Shown piece by piece: positions 53,952 to 62,958 of a DNA stretch of 64,000 bases. A program made the position numbers and the translations under genes. Positions within the stretch are counted from its first letter, which is position 1; each line of letters starts with the position of its first letter. This DNA comes from CAYZQH01 sp050300015 (lineage in GTDB: Bacteria; Pseudomonadota; Gammaproteobacteria; Pseudomonadales; Cellvibrionaceae): positions 186,001 to 250,000 of the forward strand of contig JBNKWZ010000027.1 in the NCBI GenBank assembly GCA_050300015.1. Direction: 5' to 3'. A model generated the notes under the pieces. It saw nothing but the letters and a program-made list of their open reading frames with translations, did not search any database and had not been told where the DNA came from.

Positions 53952-54854
53952 ATGCTCGATCGCCAACACTTAACCCTTTTGCGAACCCTGGCCAATTGTG
54001 GCTCTTTAACGCAAACCGCCACGAGGCTTCACTTGACGCAACCGGCGCTCACCCACACCATTAAGAAGTTGGAAGCGAGGCTTGGTATAAAGTTATGGGA
54101 AAAACAAGGCCGTCGCATCCGCCTAACCGAAGCCGGCGAATGGCTGGCAGCTTTGGCAGAACGTCTGCTGCCGCAATTTGAATATGCCGAAGCGCAACTT
54201 CTGCAAATGGCACAAGGCAAGCGGGGGATTTTGCGTATTGGGATGGAGTGCCATCCCTGTTATCAATGGTTATTGCGAACCGTAGCGCCCTACCTGAAAC
54301 AATGGCCTGATGTGGATGTGGACGTAAAACAAGCTTTTAAGTTTGGTGGCATTGGTGCACTACTGGCCTACGACATTGACTTGCTAATCACACCGGACCC
54401 TTTACACAATGTTGGCATCGCCTACACTCCGGTGTTCGCTTACGAACACCAACTGGTGGTGGCAGCCAATCACCCGTTGGCCAAAAGGCCTTGGGTAGAT
54501 GCGCGCGCGCTTCAACAGGAAACGCTATTGACCTACCCGGTCGAACCCGAGCGCTTGGACATTTTTAGTCAGGTGTTTCTCCCCGCCAAGTGTCGCCCTA
54601 AGCACCACAAAACCATAGAAACCACGGAGCTGCTGCTGCAAATGGTGGCTTCGGGCCGTGGGGTGGCCGCACTGCCGGATTGGCTTATCATCGAACAGTC
54701 AAAATCCCTTCCCCTGGCTGGCGTGCGCCTCAACCCCAAAGGCATTCACAAACATATTTACCTGGGCACACGCACCAAAGAAACGCCAAACCAATACCTC
54801 ACTGCCTTTGTGGAAACTGCCAAACAAACCCAAATTTCTGTCACTCCGCCATAA
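53952..54854 (+). CDS. metR: LysR-family regulator of methionine synthesis
   Basis: A 300-residue LysR-type regulator. The N-terminal winged helix (HLTLLRTLANCGSLTQTATRLHLTQPALTHTIKKLEARLG) and the effector domain from about 90 are typical; the first sentence-length block is conserved in MetR. MetR activates metE and metH with homocysteine as co-inducer. It is divergent from metE with an inverted repeat in the shared promoter, the classical metE/metR arrangement. A strong hairpin terminator follows. Confidence 0.93.
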   Translation: MLDRQHLTLLRTLANCGSLTQTATRLHLTQPALTHTIKKLEARLGIKLWEKQGRRIRLTEAGEWLAALAERLLPQFEYAEAQLLQMAQGKRGILRIGMECHPCYQWLLRTVAPYLKQWPDVDVDVKQAFKFGGIGALLAYDIDLLITPDPLHNVGIAYTPVFAYEHQLVVAANHPLAKRPWVDARALQQETLLTYPVEPERLDIFSQVFLPAKCRPKHHKTIETTELLLQMVASGRGVAALPDWLIIEQSKSLPLAGVRLNPKGIHKHIYLGTRTKETPNQYLTAFVETAKQTQISVTPP

Positions 54855-54879
54855 AAAAAGCCCCATTGAGGGGCTTTTT
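54855..54879. terminator. Terminator after metR
   Basis: AAAAAGCCCC-ATTGA-GGGGCTTTTT forms a perfect 10-bp hairpin with T-run on the plus strand and A-run on the other, so it can also serve the opposing sutA gene. Confidence 0.9.
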
Positions 54880-54919
54880 AATACTCGATACTGACTCACA
54901 GCCGGGCCAAAACCCTCCG

Positions 54920-55171
54920 TTAAATAGGTTGGCCGCCGTAGTTACTCTGTGGCTTGCGTGGCGGGTCCGCCACCACATTGGGTGGAATTTCATTGATTCG
55001 ACCACCCGAGGCTAAAAAGGCCTCCACATCGCTTTGCAATTGCTGACGCAAATGCTCGCGCCCGCTGGAATCAAAGTCATCATCGCTGGCATCTTCAGCG
55101 GATGAGGACACCTCACGCTCATCCATGTCGACATCATCGCCCTCTATGATTTCGCTCTCATCATCACTCAT
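54920..55171 (-). CDS. sutA: SutA-like transcriptional regulator
   Basis: An 83-residue, very acidic protein (N-terminus SDDESEIIEGDDVDMDE) ending in LASGGRINEIPPNVVADPPR and YGGQPI, which matches the conserved C-terminus of SutA of Pseudomonas aeruginosa (NVVADPPKKP). SutA is an RNA-polymerase-binding factor that promotes ribosomal and housekeeping transcription under slow growth. In Pseudomonas it lies beside glnK-amtB, as here, which supports the call. I choose ATG 55171, preceded by GAGAG; the open frame extends to 55213. Confidence 0.85.
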   Translation of the reverse strand: MSDDESEIIEGDDVDMDEREVSSSAEDASDDDFDSSGREHLRQQLQSDVEAFLASGGRINEIPPNVVADPPRKPQSNYGGQPI

Positions 55172-55213
55172 GGTATTTACTCTCATTAGGTTGAACAGGC
55201 AAAGCCCAAACAA

Positions 55214-55532
55214 ATTTCGTCTACCAAGGTGTTTAAAGGACTGCGTCGTGGGACCTCTTTACAACACGTTAATCGGTACGGTGAGGATATTTATAGTCTT
55301 AAAAAAAAGGAACGTCATCATAATAAAAAGCCTTTTTTTAGTATTTTTCGCTCTAGAAATTTCCGAATTAATATCAATTAGTTAAAAAAAAGACGTGTTA
55401 AAGATTTGAACCGATTAACGGGCTTTGGCGGGGCATGAATAGCACCCGAGAGCGAAAAACTTAAGGAAGGGATAGTTTGGTATTGCAGGGCGGGTAAAAA
55501 CGAAAACACCCGCCCCGTCTCAAAAGTGGTGT
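55214..55532. other. AT-rich gap between sutA and a glnK gene
   Basis: No gene is supported in these 319 bases. An inverted repeat (GGGCGGGT, 55488-55495, with ACCCGCCC, 55508-55515) lies just behind the glnK stop and may be its terminator, though no U-run is seen on the minus strand. Confidence 0.4.
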
Positions 55533-55871
55533 TTAAACAGCATCAGGACCGGTTTCACCTGTACGAATTCTAACCACATCATCCAAACTTTGAATGAATA
55601 TTTTGCCGTCGCCAATCTTACCGGTTTGCGCTGCTTTTGAGATCGCCTCAACGGCGGTATCCACCAACTCGTCCGGTAAAGCCATCTCCAATTTAACCTT
55701 GGGGAGAAAGTCCACCACGTATTCAGCACCGCGGTATAACTCGGTATGGCCCTTTTGTCTTCCAAAGCCTTTCACCTCAGTTACGGTCATACCCTGCACA
55801 CCCACTTCGGAAAGGGCATTGCGAACATCGTCTAAACGAAAAGGTTTTATCACCGCTGTAATTAGTTTCAT
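55533..55871 (-). CDS. glnK: PII nitrogen regulatory protein, second copy
   Basis: A 112-residue PII protein (start ATG 55871). The T-loop QKGHTELYRGAEY carries the uridylylated tyrosine (Tyr51) and KIGDGKIF is the C-terminal nucleotide-binding block. It senses 2-oxoglutarate and ATP/ADP and blocks AmtB or controls NtrB/ATase. It differs from the other copy (57458-57796) in the DELVDTAVEAISKAAQTG region. It lies downstream of amtB but behind a terminator, so it probably has its own promoter. Whether it acts as GlnB or GlnK is undecided. Confidence 0.9.
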   Translation of the reverse strand: MKLITAVIKPFRLDDVRNALSEVGVQGMTVTEVKGFGRQKGHTELYRGAEYVVDFLPKVKLEMALPDELVDTAVEAISKAAQTGKIGDGKIFIQSLDDVVRIRTGETGPDAV

Positions 55872-56095
55872 CGTGTTTCCCGTCATTCAAAGCCAATCGA
55901 ATGGCCATTTTCAATTATTGTCGCGACATTGTGCACCGACAAGTGCGCCAGTACTGCCGAGTGGGTTGTCTTTCAGACCTGAAATTTATGCTCAACAAAT
56001 GAGCCCCCTGTAGGGGTCTGAATGGGCAATGTAACGCAAAGCGCCGAGAATTCCTAGAGAGCACGTGGCATACCGCCAGAACAAAAACACCAGGC

Positions 56096-56123
56096 AAAAA
56101 AAAGCCCCGGCAACCGCCGGGGC
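56096..56123 (-). terminator. Terminator of amtB
   Basis: On the minus strand GCCCCGGC-GGTT-GCCGGGGC (56123-56104) is followed by eight U residues. It lies about 30 nt after the amtB stop. Confidence 0.92.
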
Positions 56124-56154
56124 AAGCTAGGAAAGCCCAATAGGGGTGCTGGCC

Positions 56155-57414
56155 CTATTTTGCGGAAACAAACTCAGGATAGGCTTCCATCCCACATTCA
56201 GAGATATCCACACCTTCGAACTCTTCTTCTTCAGTGACACGGATACCAATAACCGCTTTGATGATGAGCCACACCACAAGGCTAGTGACAAACACCCAAA
56301 CAAAAATGGTCAGTAGGCCAACAAGCTGTCCAGCGATACTGGCACCACCAGTGACGCAGACTGCCAACACGCCGAAGATGCCTACCACGCCGTGAACCGA
56401 GATGGCGCCGACGGGATCGTCAATTTTCAGCTTGTCCAAAGTGACAATTGAGAACACTACAATCACACCACCAATTAAGCCCACAATAGTGGCACCCAAT
56501 GCACTTGGTGAAGCCGGATCCGCTGTGATGGCCACAAGACCCGCCAGAGCACCGTTTAAGGCCATGGTCAAATCGGCTTTACCGAACATGATGCGTGCGA
56601 TGATCAAAGCGCCGATCAAACCGCCAGAAGCCGCTGCGTTGGTATTCATAAAGACGTTGGCCACTTCGTTGGCAACAGAAATACCGCCCAACTTCAAAGT
56701 AGAACCACCGTTAAAGCCGAACCAACCCATCCACAGGATGAAGGTACCCAATGTGGCGAGCGGCAAGTTAGCGCCAGGAATGGCATTAGCTTGTCCGTTA
56801 GGGCCATATTTGCCTTTACGTGGGCCAAGGATGATCACACCCGCCAAGGCTGCTGCTGCACCGGCCATATGCACGATACCGGAACCGGCATAGTCGGAGT
56901 AATCCAACGAGAACATGCCGAACACAGAGTTGCCACCCCAGGTCCATCCCCCCTCAATAGGGTAGATAACACCAGTCATGACTACCGCGAAAGCCAAAAA
57001 GGCCCACAACTTCATGCGCTCAGCCACCGCACCCGAGACAATGGACATGGCCGTTGCCACGAACACCACCTGGAAGAAGAAATCGGACGCACCGGAGTAC
57101 ACAGAGTCCCCGTCGAAGCCGTTCTCTGCAGAGGCCGCCAAAGCTGCTGCCACGTCGATACCACCGGTGGTTTCAACACCAGACAGGAACCAACCGCCAC
57201 CGTACATAAAATCATAACCACAAATCATGTACATGGTGCATGCAATGGCAAACAAAGAGATGTTCTTAGTTAAAATTTCAGTGGTATTTTTCGCACGAAC
57301 CAAACCTGATTCGAGCATGGCAAACCCCGCAGCCATCCACATAACCAATGCGCCACATATCAAAAAGTAAAATGTGTCTATGGCGTATTGCAATTCAAAA
57401 ATTTGATTTTCCAT
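56155..57414 (-). CDS. amtB: Ammonium transporter
   Basis: A 419-residue channel-like transporter with 11 membrane helices that brings in ammonium. Family blocks: GFAMLESGLVRAKNTTEIL (about 30-48), GSGIVHMAGAAAALAGV with the first pore histidine, MGWFGFNGGS, and ISVHGVVGIFGVLAV with the second pore histidine. It lacks the cleaved signal peptide of E. coli AmtB. Directly upstream is a PII gene (43 nt), the classical pair in which PII blocks the channel. A perfect terminator follows. Confidence 0.96.
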   Translation of the reverse strand: MENQIFELQYAIDTFYFLICGALVMWMAAGFAMLESGLVRAKNTTEILTKNISLFAIACTMYMICGYDFMYGGGWFLSGVETTGGIDVAAALAASAENGFDGDSVYSGASDFFFQVVFVATAMSIVSGAVAERMKLWAFLAFAVVMTGVIYPIEGGWTWGGNSVFGMFSLDYSDYAGSGIVHMAGAAAALAGVIILGPRKGKYGPNGQANAIPGANLPLATLGTFILWMGWFGFNGGSTLKLGGISVANEVANVFMNTNAAASGGLIGALIIARIMFGKADLTMALNGALAGLVAITADPASPSALGATIVGLIGGVIVVFSIVTLDKLKIDDPVGAISVHGVVGIFGVLAVCVTGGASIAGQLVGLLTIFVWVFVTSLVVWLIIKAVIGIRVTEEEEFEGVDISECGMEAYPEFVSAK

Positions 57415-57457
57415 AGCCGTACTCCGGTTTTTGGACTGATATTGTTATTGAATGAAC

Positions 57458-57796
57458 TTAGAGCGCGTCTTCGCCGGCTTCGCCGGTTCGAATACGAATG
57501 ACTTGCTCAAGCCCAGAGACAAAAATTTTGCCGTCCCCAATTTTGCCGCTGTGTGCTGCTTTGCTAATGGCCTCAACAACTGAGTCCACTTGGTTGTCTG
57601 CCACAGCCACTTCTAATTTGGTCTTTGGCAAAAAATCCACGACGTATTCAGCCCCGCGGTACAATTCGGTATGGCCTTTTTGGCGACCAAACCCTTTGAC
57701 TTCTGTAACAGTGATACCTTGAACACCAATGTCGGATAGTGCTTCGCGCACAGCGTCCAATTTAAAAGGCTTTATCACGGCAGTAATCAATTTCAT
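57458..57796 (-). CDS. glnK: PII nitrogen regulatory protein, amtB-linked copy
   Basis: A 112-residue PII protein. The T-loop QKGHTELYRGAEY with Tyr51 and the C-terminal KIGDGKIFVSGLEQ are intact. It lies between torF and amtB in the same direction, so it is the partner that binds AmtB when nitrogen is plentiful. Expression is probably from the sigma-54 promoter in front of torF plus possibly its own. A weak hairpin (57829-57845) separates it from torF. Confidence 0.93.
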   Translation of the reverse strand: MKLITAVIKPFKLDAVREALSDIGVQGITVTEVKGFGRQKGHTELYRGAEYVVDFLPKTKLEVAVADNQVDSVVEAISKAAHSGKIGDGKIFVSGLEQVIRIRTGEAGEDAL

Positions 57797-57828
57797 TGGA
57801 CTACTCCTTATTTAGTTAGAAGGAAACA

Positions 57829-57845
57829 CTGCCCCAAAGGGGCAG
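57829..57845 (-). terminator. Hairpin between torF and glnK
   Basis: CTGCCCC-AAA-GGGGCAG is a perfect 7-bp stem right after the torF stop. The following minus-strand bases (TGTTTCC) are only weakly U-rich, so it probably attenuates rather than ends transcription into glnK-amtB. Confidence 0.6.
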
Positions 57846-57863
57846 CGTTAAAGGTTTATAGAC

Positions 57864-58508
57864 TTATTCGCCGAGTGGAATTGAATAAGATACAACAAAT
57901 TTCAAGTCGTCAGTTTCTGGCTCGTCTGCAACCATTTGACTGAAAGTAAAAGTCAGGTTGTCGTTGTAGGCATAGCTCAAATCAACGTGCACAGGGTCAT
58001 CCGCATCGTCAGCTTCGTTGTCGTGCATACCAACCAACAGGGTAAAGTCACTGAATGAACCCGCTAGCGTGTAGTACTCATACCCTGTACCACCAGCAAC
58101 GTTGTCATAGTATGTAAAGGCAACAGGTCCGTATCCCAAGGAGATTACCAACTCACTCAGATCTCCAAAATCAACCTCATCGCCACCTGTGGGGTAGTTA
58201 TAGTTCCACAGGCTAATGTCGTAAGAGAAGCTGCTGATTTCGCCACCATAGCCAAGGTACAAATCATATTCTGTACCCGCTGCGGTATCACCAGAAGACC
58301 CCCAAATCCCTGCGTAAGCGCCGCTCATGCTATAACTTAAATCGCCGGAAATTGCAGGTGTCCCTGACCCCAGATCGTTACCACGCCATAAATAAGTACT
58401 GGCGATACCCACTGAGCCAGATACCTCAGCATTCGCAGCTGGGATAGCACTAACGGCCAAGACAGAAGCGGCGACAGAACTGGCTAAAAGTTTTTTCGCA
58501 AAGTTCAT
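57864..58508 (-). CDS. TorF family putative porin
   Basis: A 214-residue outer-membrane beta-barrel of the TorF/Gcw_chp family. I choose ATG 58508 (behind TTGGAGGAAACTTTA), which gives a signal peptide KLLASSVAASVLAVSAIPAANA. The mature protein has the family start EVSGSVGIASTYLWRGND and repeated aromatic beta strands, ending SYSIPLGE. These porins commonly precede glnK-amtB in gammaproteobacteria. A nitrogen-containing solute is likely but not shown. A good sigma-54 promoter lies about 100 bp upstream. Confidence 0.87.
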   Translation of the reverse strand: MNFAKKLLASSVAASVLAVSAIPAANAEVSGSVGIASTYLWRGNDLGSGTPAISGDLSYSMSGAYAGIWGSSGDTAAGTEYDLYLGYGGEISSFSYDISLWNYNYPTGGDEVDFGDLSELVISLGYGPVAFTYYDNVAGGTGYEYYTLAGSFSDFTLLVGMHDNEADDADDPVHVDLSYAYNDNLTFTFSQMVADEPETDDLKFVVSYSIPLGE

Positions 58509-58604
58509 TAAAGTTTCCTCCAAAAGTGATAGCAAATTGCTTTTTAAATAAAACAACAAAGCAAGGATTTTTACGTTTGTGAATACCAAGCTTGATCCCG
58601 AAAT

Positions 58605-58621
58605 AGCAGAAAACACGCCAA
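58605..58621 (-). promoter_or_regulatory. Sigma-54 promoter in front of torF-glnK-amtB
   Basis: On the minus strand TTGGCGTGTTTTCTGCT has the GG and GC doublets 10 nt apart, matching the sigma-54 consensus TTGGCAC-N5-TTGC closely. It lies about 97 bp before the torF ATG. This fits control by NtrC under nitrogen limitation. I found no convincing NtrC site by eye. Confidence 0.72.
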
Positions 58622-58758
58622 CTTTAAAATTTGCTTTTAATTCAAAGGGTTAGTTTTTTACCGCAGGCCGCAGGGCATTTGACGAGCGACTTTTCGCACA
58701 ACACGGGTGCCTTTGTTCGCACCAAAATAAACCGTCGGCACCAATATCGACCACAAAA

Positions 58759-58785
58759 AAAGGGCGGCTTTATCAGCCGCCCTTT
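58759..58785 (-). terminator. Terminator of parE
   Basis: AAAGGGCGGCT-TTATC-AGCCGCCCTTT is an 11-bp perfect hairpin; on the minus strand it is followed by a U-rich run. It lies about 40 nt after the parE stop. Confidence 0.92.
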
Positions 58786-58826
58786 ATGAGGGGTAAAACC
58801 AAGGTTGGTTTAGGTGTAATCCGCTG

Positions 58827-60713
58827 CTAGGCAGTCTCGGCGAGATCGCCTTTTTGCTCTAACCAAGCTTTTCGATCGCCTGCACGTTTCTTGGCCAACA
58901 GCATGTCCATCATTTGATGGGTGTTATCGCCCGCGTCAATCACCAATTGCACCAAACGCCGGGTATCGGCAGCCATTGTAGTCTCACGTAACTGCAGGGG
59001 GTTCATTTCACCCAAGCCTTTAAAGCGCTGGACATTCACTTTGCCCTTCTTTTTTTCTGCCACAATTCGGTCCAGAATGCCCTGCTTTTCGCTCTCATCT
59101 AAGGCGTAATACACATCCTGGCCCACATCCACACGGTATAAGGGCGGCATGGCCACAAACACGTGCCCAGACTTCACCAAGGCCGGAAAGTGCCGCACAA
59201 AAAGTGCGCACAGTAATGTTGCAATATGAAGCCCGTCGGAATCCGCATCCGCCAAAATACACACTTTGTGGTAACGCAACTGGCTTAAGTCCTCTGAGCC
59301 TGGGTCTATCCCCAGCGCCACCGAGATATCATGTACCTCTTGAGAGGCTAAGACCTCAGCACTGTCGACCTCCCAGGTATTCAAAATTTTACCTCTTAAG
59401 GGCATGATGGCTTGTGTTTCGCGGTCGCGGGCCTGCTTGGCTGAGCCCCCGGCGGAATCCCCTTCCACCAAAAACAGCTCGCTTCTGGCCGGGTCCCCAC
59501 CTGAACAGTCCGCAAGCTTGCCCGGCAACGCCGGGCCTTGGGTGATTTTTTTGCGCGCCACTTTTTTACTGGAACGCACGCGTTTGTGCGCGTTACTGAT
59601 GCAATAGTCGGCAAGCTTGTCGCCCTCCTCGGTGTGCTGATTTAACCAAAGACTAAAGGCATCCTTGGTGACACCTGAAACAAAAGCCGCAGCCTCGCGC
59701 GAAGACAGCCGTTCTTTGGTTTGACCAGAGAATTGAGGGTCATCCAACTTAAAAGAAAGCACATACACACAGTTCAACCAAATGTCGTCTGGTGCCAGTT
59801 TGACGCCCCTGGGAAGTAAATTACGCATTTCGCAATATTCGCGCATGGCATCCATCAGCCCCGTGCGCAATCCATTCACATGGGTACCGCCTTGCGCCGT
59901 GGGGATGAGGTTTACGTAACTTTCTTGAATGGCCTCCCCCCCTTCGGGCAACCACTGCACGGCCCAATCCACCGCTTCACGTTTGCCGCTAAAGGCTCCC
60001 ACAAAGGGGGCTTCAGGCAGTTGCTCCCAACCCTGGGTGGACGCTATTAAGTAGTCTTTCAGCCCATCCTCATAAAACCATTCATCCTTGTCTCCCGATT
60101 GCTCATCCAGGAACCGAACGGTAAGGCCAGGGCAAAGAACCGCTTTGGCGCGCAACACATGGCGCAGACGCGACACTGAAAACTTTGCAGAGTCAAAGTA
60201 CTTAGGGTCTGGCATAAAGCGCACGGCAGTGCCGGTGTTGCGCTTGCCACAGGTATCCACTACATGAAGGTCTACGGCTTTATCTCCGTCTTTGAACCCC
60301 ATACGATAAATTTGACCATCACGCTTAATCGTGACCTCCAGCATCATAGAAAGGGCATTGACCACCGAGACACCCACGCCATGAAGACCGCCCGAAAATT
60401 GATAGTTTTTGTTGGAAAACTTACCCCCAGCGTGAAGGGTAGACAAAATTACCTCCACGCCGGGTTTACCCTGCTCTGGGTGTATGTCCACCGGCATACC
60501 ACGACCGTCATCTTCCACTGTGACTGACTGATCTTTATGTAGGGTGACGGCAATGGTCTTGGCGTGCCCTGCCAAGGCCTCATCCACACTGTTGTCGATA
60601 ATTTCTTGCGCCAGGTGGTTCGGACGCGTGGTGTCCGTGTACATTCCTGGTCTTTTTTTAACCGGGTCTAACCCGGTTAATACTTCAATGTCTTCTGCGC
60701 TGTAATTCGCCAT
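58827..60713 (-). CDS. parE: DNA topoisomerase IV subunit B
   Basis: A 628-residue type IIA topoisomerase subunit that unlinks daughter chromosomes. The ATPase part has EIIDNSVDEALAGHA and GGLHGVGVSVVNALS. The TOPRIM part has LVEGDSAGGSAKQARDRE and LADADSDGLHI, and the C-terminus RFKGLGEMNPLQL. Length and order match ParE and not GyrB (no long insertion). It is followed by the yqiA-like esterase gene upstream on the same strand (25 nt), an order also seen in E. coli. Confidence 0.97.
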   Translation of the reverse strand: MANYSAEDIEVLTGLDPVKKRPGMYTDTTRPNHLAQEIIDNSVDEALAGHAKTIAVTLHKDQSVTVEDDGRGMPVDIHPEQGKPGVEVILSTLHAGGKFSNKNYQFSGGLHGVGVSVVNALSMMLEVTIKRDGQIYRMGFKDGDKAVDLHVVDTCGKRNTGTAVRFMPDPKYFDSAKFSVSRLRHVLRAKAVLCPGLTVRFLDEQSGDKDEWFYEDGLKDYLIASTQGWEQLPEAPFVGAFSGKREAVDWAVQWLPEGGEAIQESYVNLIPTAQGGTHVNGLRTGLMDAMREYCEMRNLLPRGVKLAPDDIWLNCVYVLSFKLDDPQFSGQTKERLSSREAAAFVSGVTKDAFSLWLNQHTEEGDKLADYCISNAHKRVRSSKKVARKKITQGPALPGKLADCSGGDPARSELFLVEGDSAGGSAKQARDRETQAIMPLRGKILNTWEVDSAEVLASQEVHDISVALGIDPGSEDLSQLRYHKVCILADADSDGLHIATLLCALFVRHFPALVKSGHVFVAMPPLYRVDVGQDVYYALDESEKQGILDRIVAEKKKGKVNVQRFKGLGEMNPLQLRETTMAADTRRLVQLVIDAGDNTHQMMDMLLAKKRAGDRKAWLEQKGDLAETA

Positions 60714-60738
60714 AGGGGCTTTTAACTCTTTATAGGCT

Positions 60739-61314
60739 TTATCTGTGGGTTAAAAATTGGAAAATATCGGGCAAATGCCGTTCAAAATGCTCAAAACTGT
60801 GGTTGCCGCCTTTGATCACGGTTTGACGAGCCCCTTGAAAAAAATCAACGGCCTCGCGGTAGTCGAGGGTCTCATCTCCAGTTTGCGTGAGCAACCAGTA
60901 ACAGTCCAACTTGACAGGGCGAGTATCACTTAAAGCTCGAAAGCAGGCCACACACTCATCGGTCAGCTGATAAATTTCGTCGGTATAGTAATTTTTTAAT
61001 GGCTGGCCAACAAGCTTTGCGGCAAAGCGCGCCGGCCGAATCGCGGGGTTTACCAGCACAGCACGCGCCTCGCACCGCTCGGCTAGGTAGGCGGCCCAAA
61101 ACCCACCGAGTGAACTGCCAATGACCGACAAAGGCTCCACCTGGCGTGCCATGAGGTCATCCAAAAGGGCTATGGTGGGTATGGGGCTTGCAGGAAGCGC
61201 TGGGCAGTAAAACGTCCAGTCGGGGTGGTGTTTGGCCAACCACGCGCCAGTAAGCTGTGCCTTTAATGAGCTCGGCGCACTGCGAAAACCATGGAGGTAA
61301 ACCATTGTGGGCAT
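60739..61314 (-). CDS. yqiA: YqiA-like esterase
   Basis: A 191-residue alpha/beta-hydrolase, start ATG 61314 (the frame runs to 61353). VYLHGFRSAPSSLKA holds the oxyanion glycine, VIGSSLGGFWAAYLAE the nucleophile (GxSxG), and GGNHSFEHF the catalytic histidine. E. coli YqiA hydrolyses acyl-CoA and short esters in vitro. It lies directly before parE, an order shared with E. coli. Confidence 0.88.
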   Translation of the reverse strand: MPTMVYLHGFRSAPSSLKAQLTGAWLAKHHPDWTFYCPALPASPIPTIALLDDLMARQVEPLSVIGSSLGGFWAAYLAERCEARAVLVNPAIRPARFAAKLVGQPLKNYYTDEIYQLTDECVACFRALSDTRPVKLDCYWLLTQTGDETLDYREAVDFFQGARQTVIKGGNHSFEHFERHLPDIFQFLTHR

Positions 61315-61626
61315 AGAAGTTTGAACAACTCCGCATAGTCGCTTTAGAATCAACGCAGACAGTATACCCTTGATGCGCTCTCCTTGGCCTTACAGTAACC
61401 GTGCCTCCACGAATAAGGCTGACCGACGATTGATGCGTTGCCCATGTTTTACAATAAAATCAAACATTTCTTTATTCACACCGTAAACCATTCAGTCGCG
61501 CACCGAAGTACGGAACAAACACCGCCTAGGATTTACCAGTAAACGCCAAGGGGATTCATCGTTCCGTCATGGTGACGGGCAGGGGCGGTGATGAATGTTT
61601 ATACGCCAGGTTGAGGCGAGATGTTG

Positions 61627-61836
61627 TTAGCAGGCGAAATTGCCTTCTTCGCGTCGACGCTCACATTCTTTTCGAATATTTTCACAGGCGGTCACCTTAC
61701 CCGGTGCCGTAGGATTGTTTCGCAAACATTCATCGCGCTTGGCAACCAATTCGGCATTGCTCATTTTGGCCATTTTGGAATTTCCACAGCCGAAGGCAAA
61801 TAGCGCTACAAGCATTAATACAACCACTGTTTTCAT
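61627..61836 (-). CDS. Small cysteine-containing lipoprotein
   Basis: A 69-residue lipoprotein precursor: signal peptide KTVVVLMLVALFAFGC with the lipobox at Cys17, followed by a mature part of about 52 residues with four cysteines (Cys38, Cys51, Cys58, Cys69), a basic helix ECERRREEGN, and no known domain. The two cysteine pairs could form disulphides in the periplasm. It is monocistronic, next to phoU. The function is unknown. Confidence 0.72.
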   Translation of the reverse strand: MKTVVVLMLVALFAFGCGNSKMAKMSNAELVAKRDECLRNNPTAPGKVTACENIRKECERRREEGNFAC

Positions 61837-62111
61837 GAGCGTTCACTAACATCCAATGGGGTAGAAAGAAGTATCTTGCCCATTAAGGTTAGACCGAAAC
61901 GCTTGGCTTTGCCAAAATTCGCTCGCTATTTTGAATAAAAACAAATTTGGTGTACTGAATATTGACCTTGAAACCAGGCCGATTAAGGGCGTTAAAACAA
62001 GAGGCATGGAGCCGCGCGACAATAAGATCGGATTCGCGCGGCTAAAAAACCGGTGTCAAAGCCGCTTTTCCCGCCCGGCTTCTGTCTCGGAACTGCTCAA
62101 CGATGCCTTAG

Positions 62112-62870
62112 TTAGGCATTGGTATCGTCTTCTTTCACCGGAGGCGTCCAGCCAGCTTTGTTCTCCAGCTTTTCTTCCATTTCTTTTATCGAAATGTGGC
62201 GCACATCCATACCGTGCACCAAGTAAATCACATGTTCAGCAATGTTGCGCGCATGGTCGCCAATGCGCTCTAGCGCTCGCAGCGCCCACATAATATTCAT
62301 CACCCGCGAAATGGACCGAGGGTCTTCCATCATGTAGGTAACCAATTCGCGCATGGCTGACTTATAATCCTGATCCACCTTTTTATCGTCGCGCACCACC
62401 TTCATAGCCGAGTAAACATCAAAACGCGCAAACGAGTCCAACGACGTATTGACCAACTTTAAGACACCACTGGCAATATGACGCAGTTCCACATAGCCTC
62501 TAGGAGAGGCGCCATCATCATTCAATGCAATGGCCATTTTGGCAATTTTATCCGCCTCGTCACCAATACGTTCTAAATCTCGCGTGGCCTTAGACACCAT
62601 CATCACCAGTCGTAAATCCGAAGCGGCTGGTTGCCGACGAGCCAGGATCAAGGTGCATTCATTATCCAAATCTATCTCGCGCTGGTCCACCTCATTTTCG
62701 GTGCTTAATACTTTCTCAGCGAGCTCACCATTTGCGGATTCAATGGCTTCTACGGCATCTGCCACCTGCTCTTCAACCAGCCCACCCAACTCCAAAAATT
62801 GGGCGCGCAGTTTTTCTAAATCTGTATTAAATTGTTGAGAAATATGTTGGTCTAAGTGCAAGTTATCCAT
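62112..62870 (-). CDS. phoU: Phosphate signalling protein PhoU
   Basis: A 252-residue PhoU. I start at ATG 62870, behind GGAG; a GTG at 62882 is in frame but less likely. It has the two PhoU metal-binding helices: RDLERIGDEADKIAK (about 91-105) and RALERIGDHARNIAEH (about 194-209). PhoU links the Pst transporter to PhoR and keeps the Pho regulon off in high phosphate. It follows pstB and pstA on the same strand, the usual pst operon order. Confidence 0.96.
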   Translation of the reverse strand: MDNLHLDQHISQQFNTDLEKLRAQFLELGGLVEEQVADAVEAIESANGELAEKVLSTENEVDQREIDLDNECTLILARRQPAASDLRLVMMVSKATRDLERIGDEADKIAKMAIALNDDGASPRGYVELRHIASGVLKLVNTSLDSFARFDVYSAMKVVRDDKKVDQDYKSAMRELVTYMMEDPRSISRVMNIMWALRALERIGDHARNIAEHVIYLVHGMDVRHISIKEMEEKLENKAGWTPPVKEDDTNA

Positions 62871-62958
62871 GATTGACTCCACTGGCTATGCCTAGACATT
62901 CCGTCGAAGCAGCTGTTTTGAAGGGTAAATATAGCGCCCACAAGGAACCATCCATACG

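Noticed and set aside
55872..56154. Sigma-54 promoter before the second PII gene
   Set aside because: Candidate GG/GC doublets are 11 or 13 nt apart instead of 10.
58617..58760. NtrC site upstream of the torF sigma-54 promoter
   Set aside because: A GGTGC-N8-GCACC pair is present but in the opposite arrangement to the NtrC consensus.
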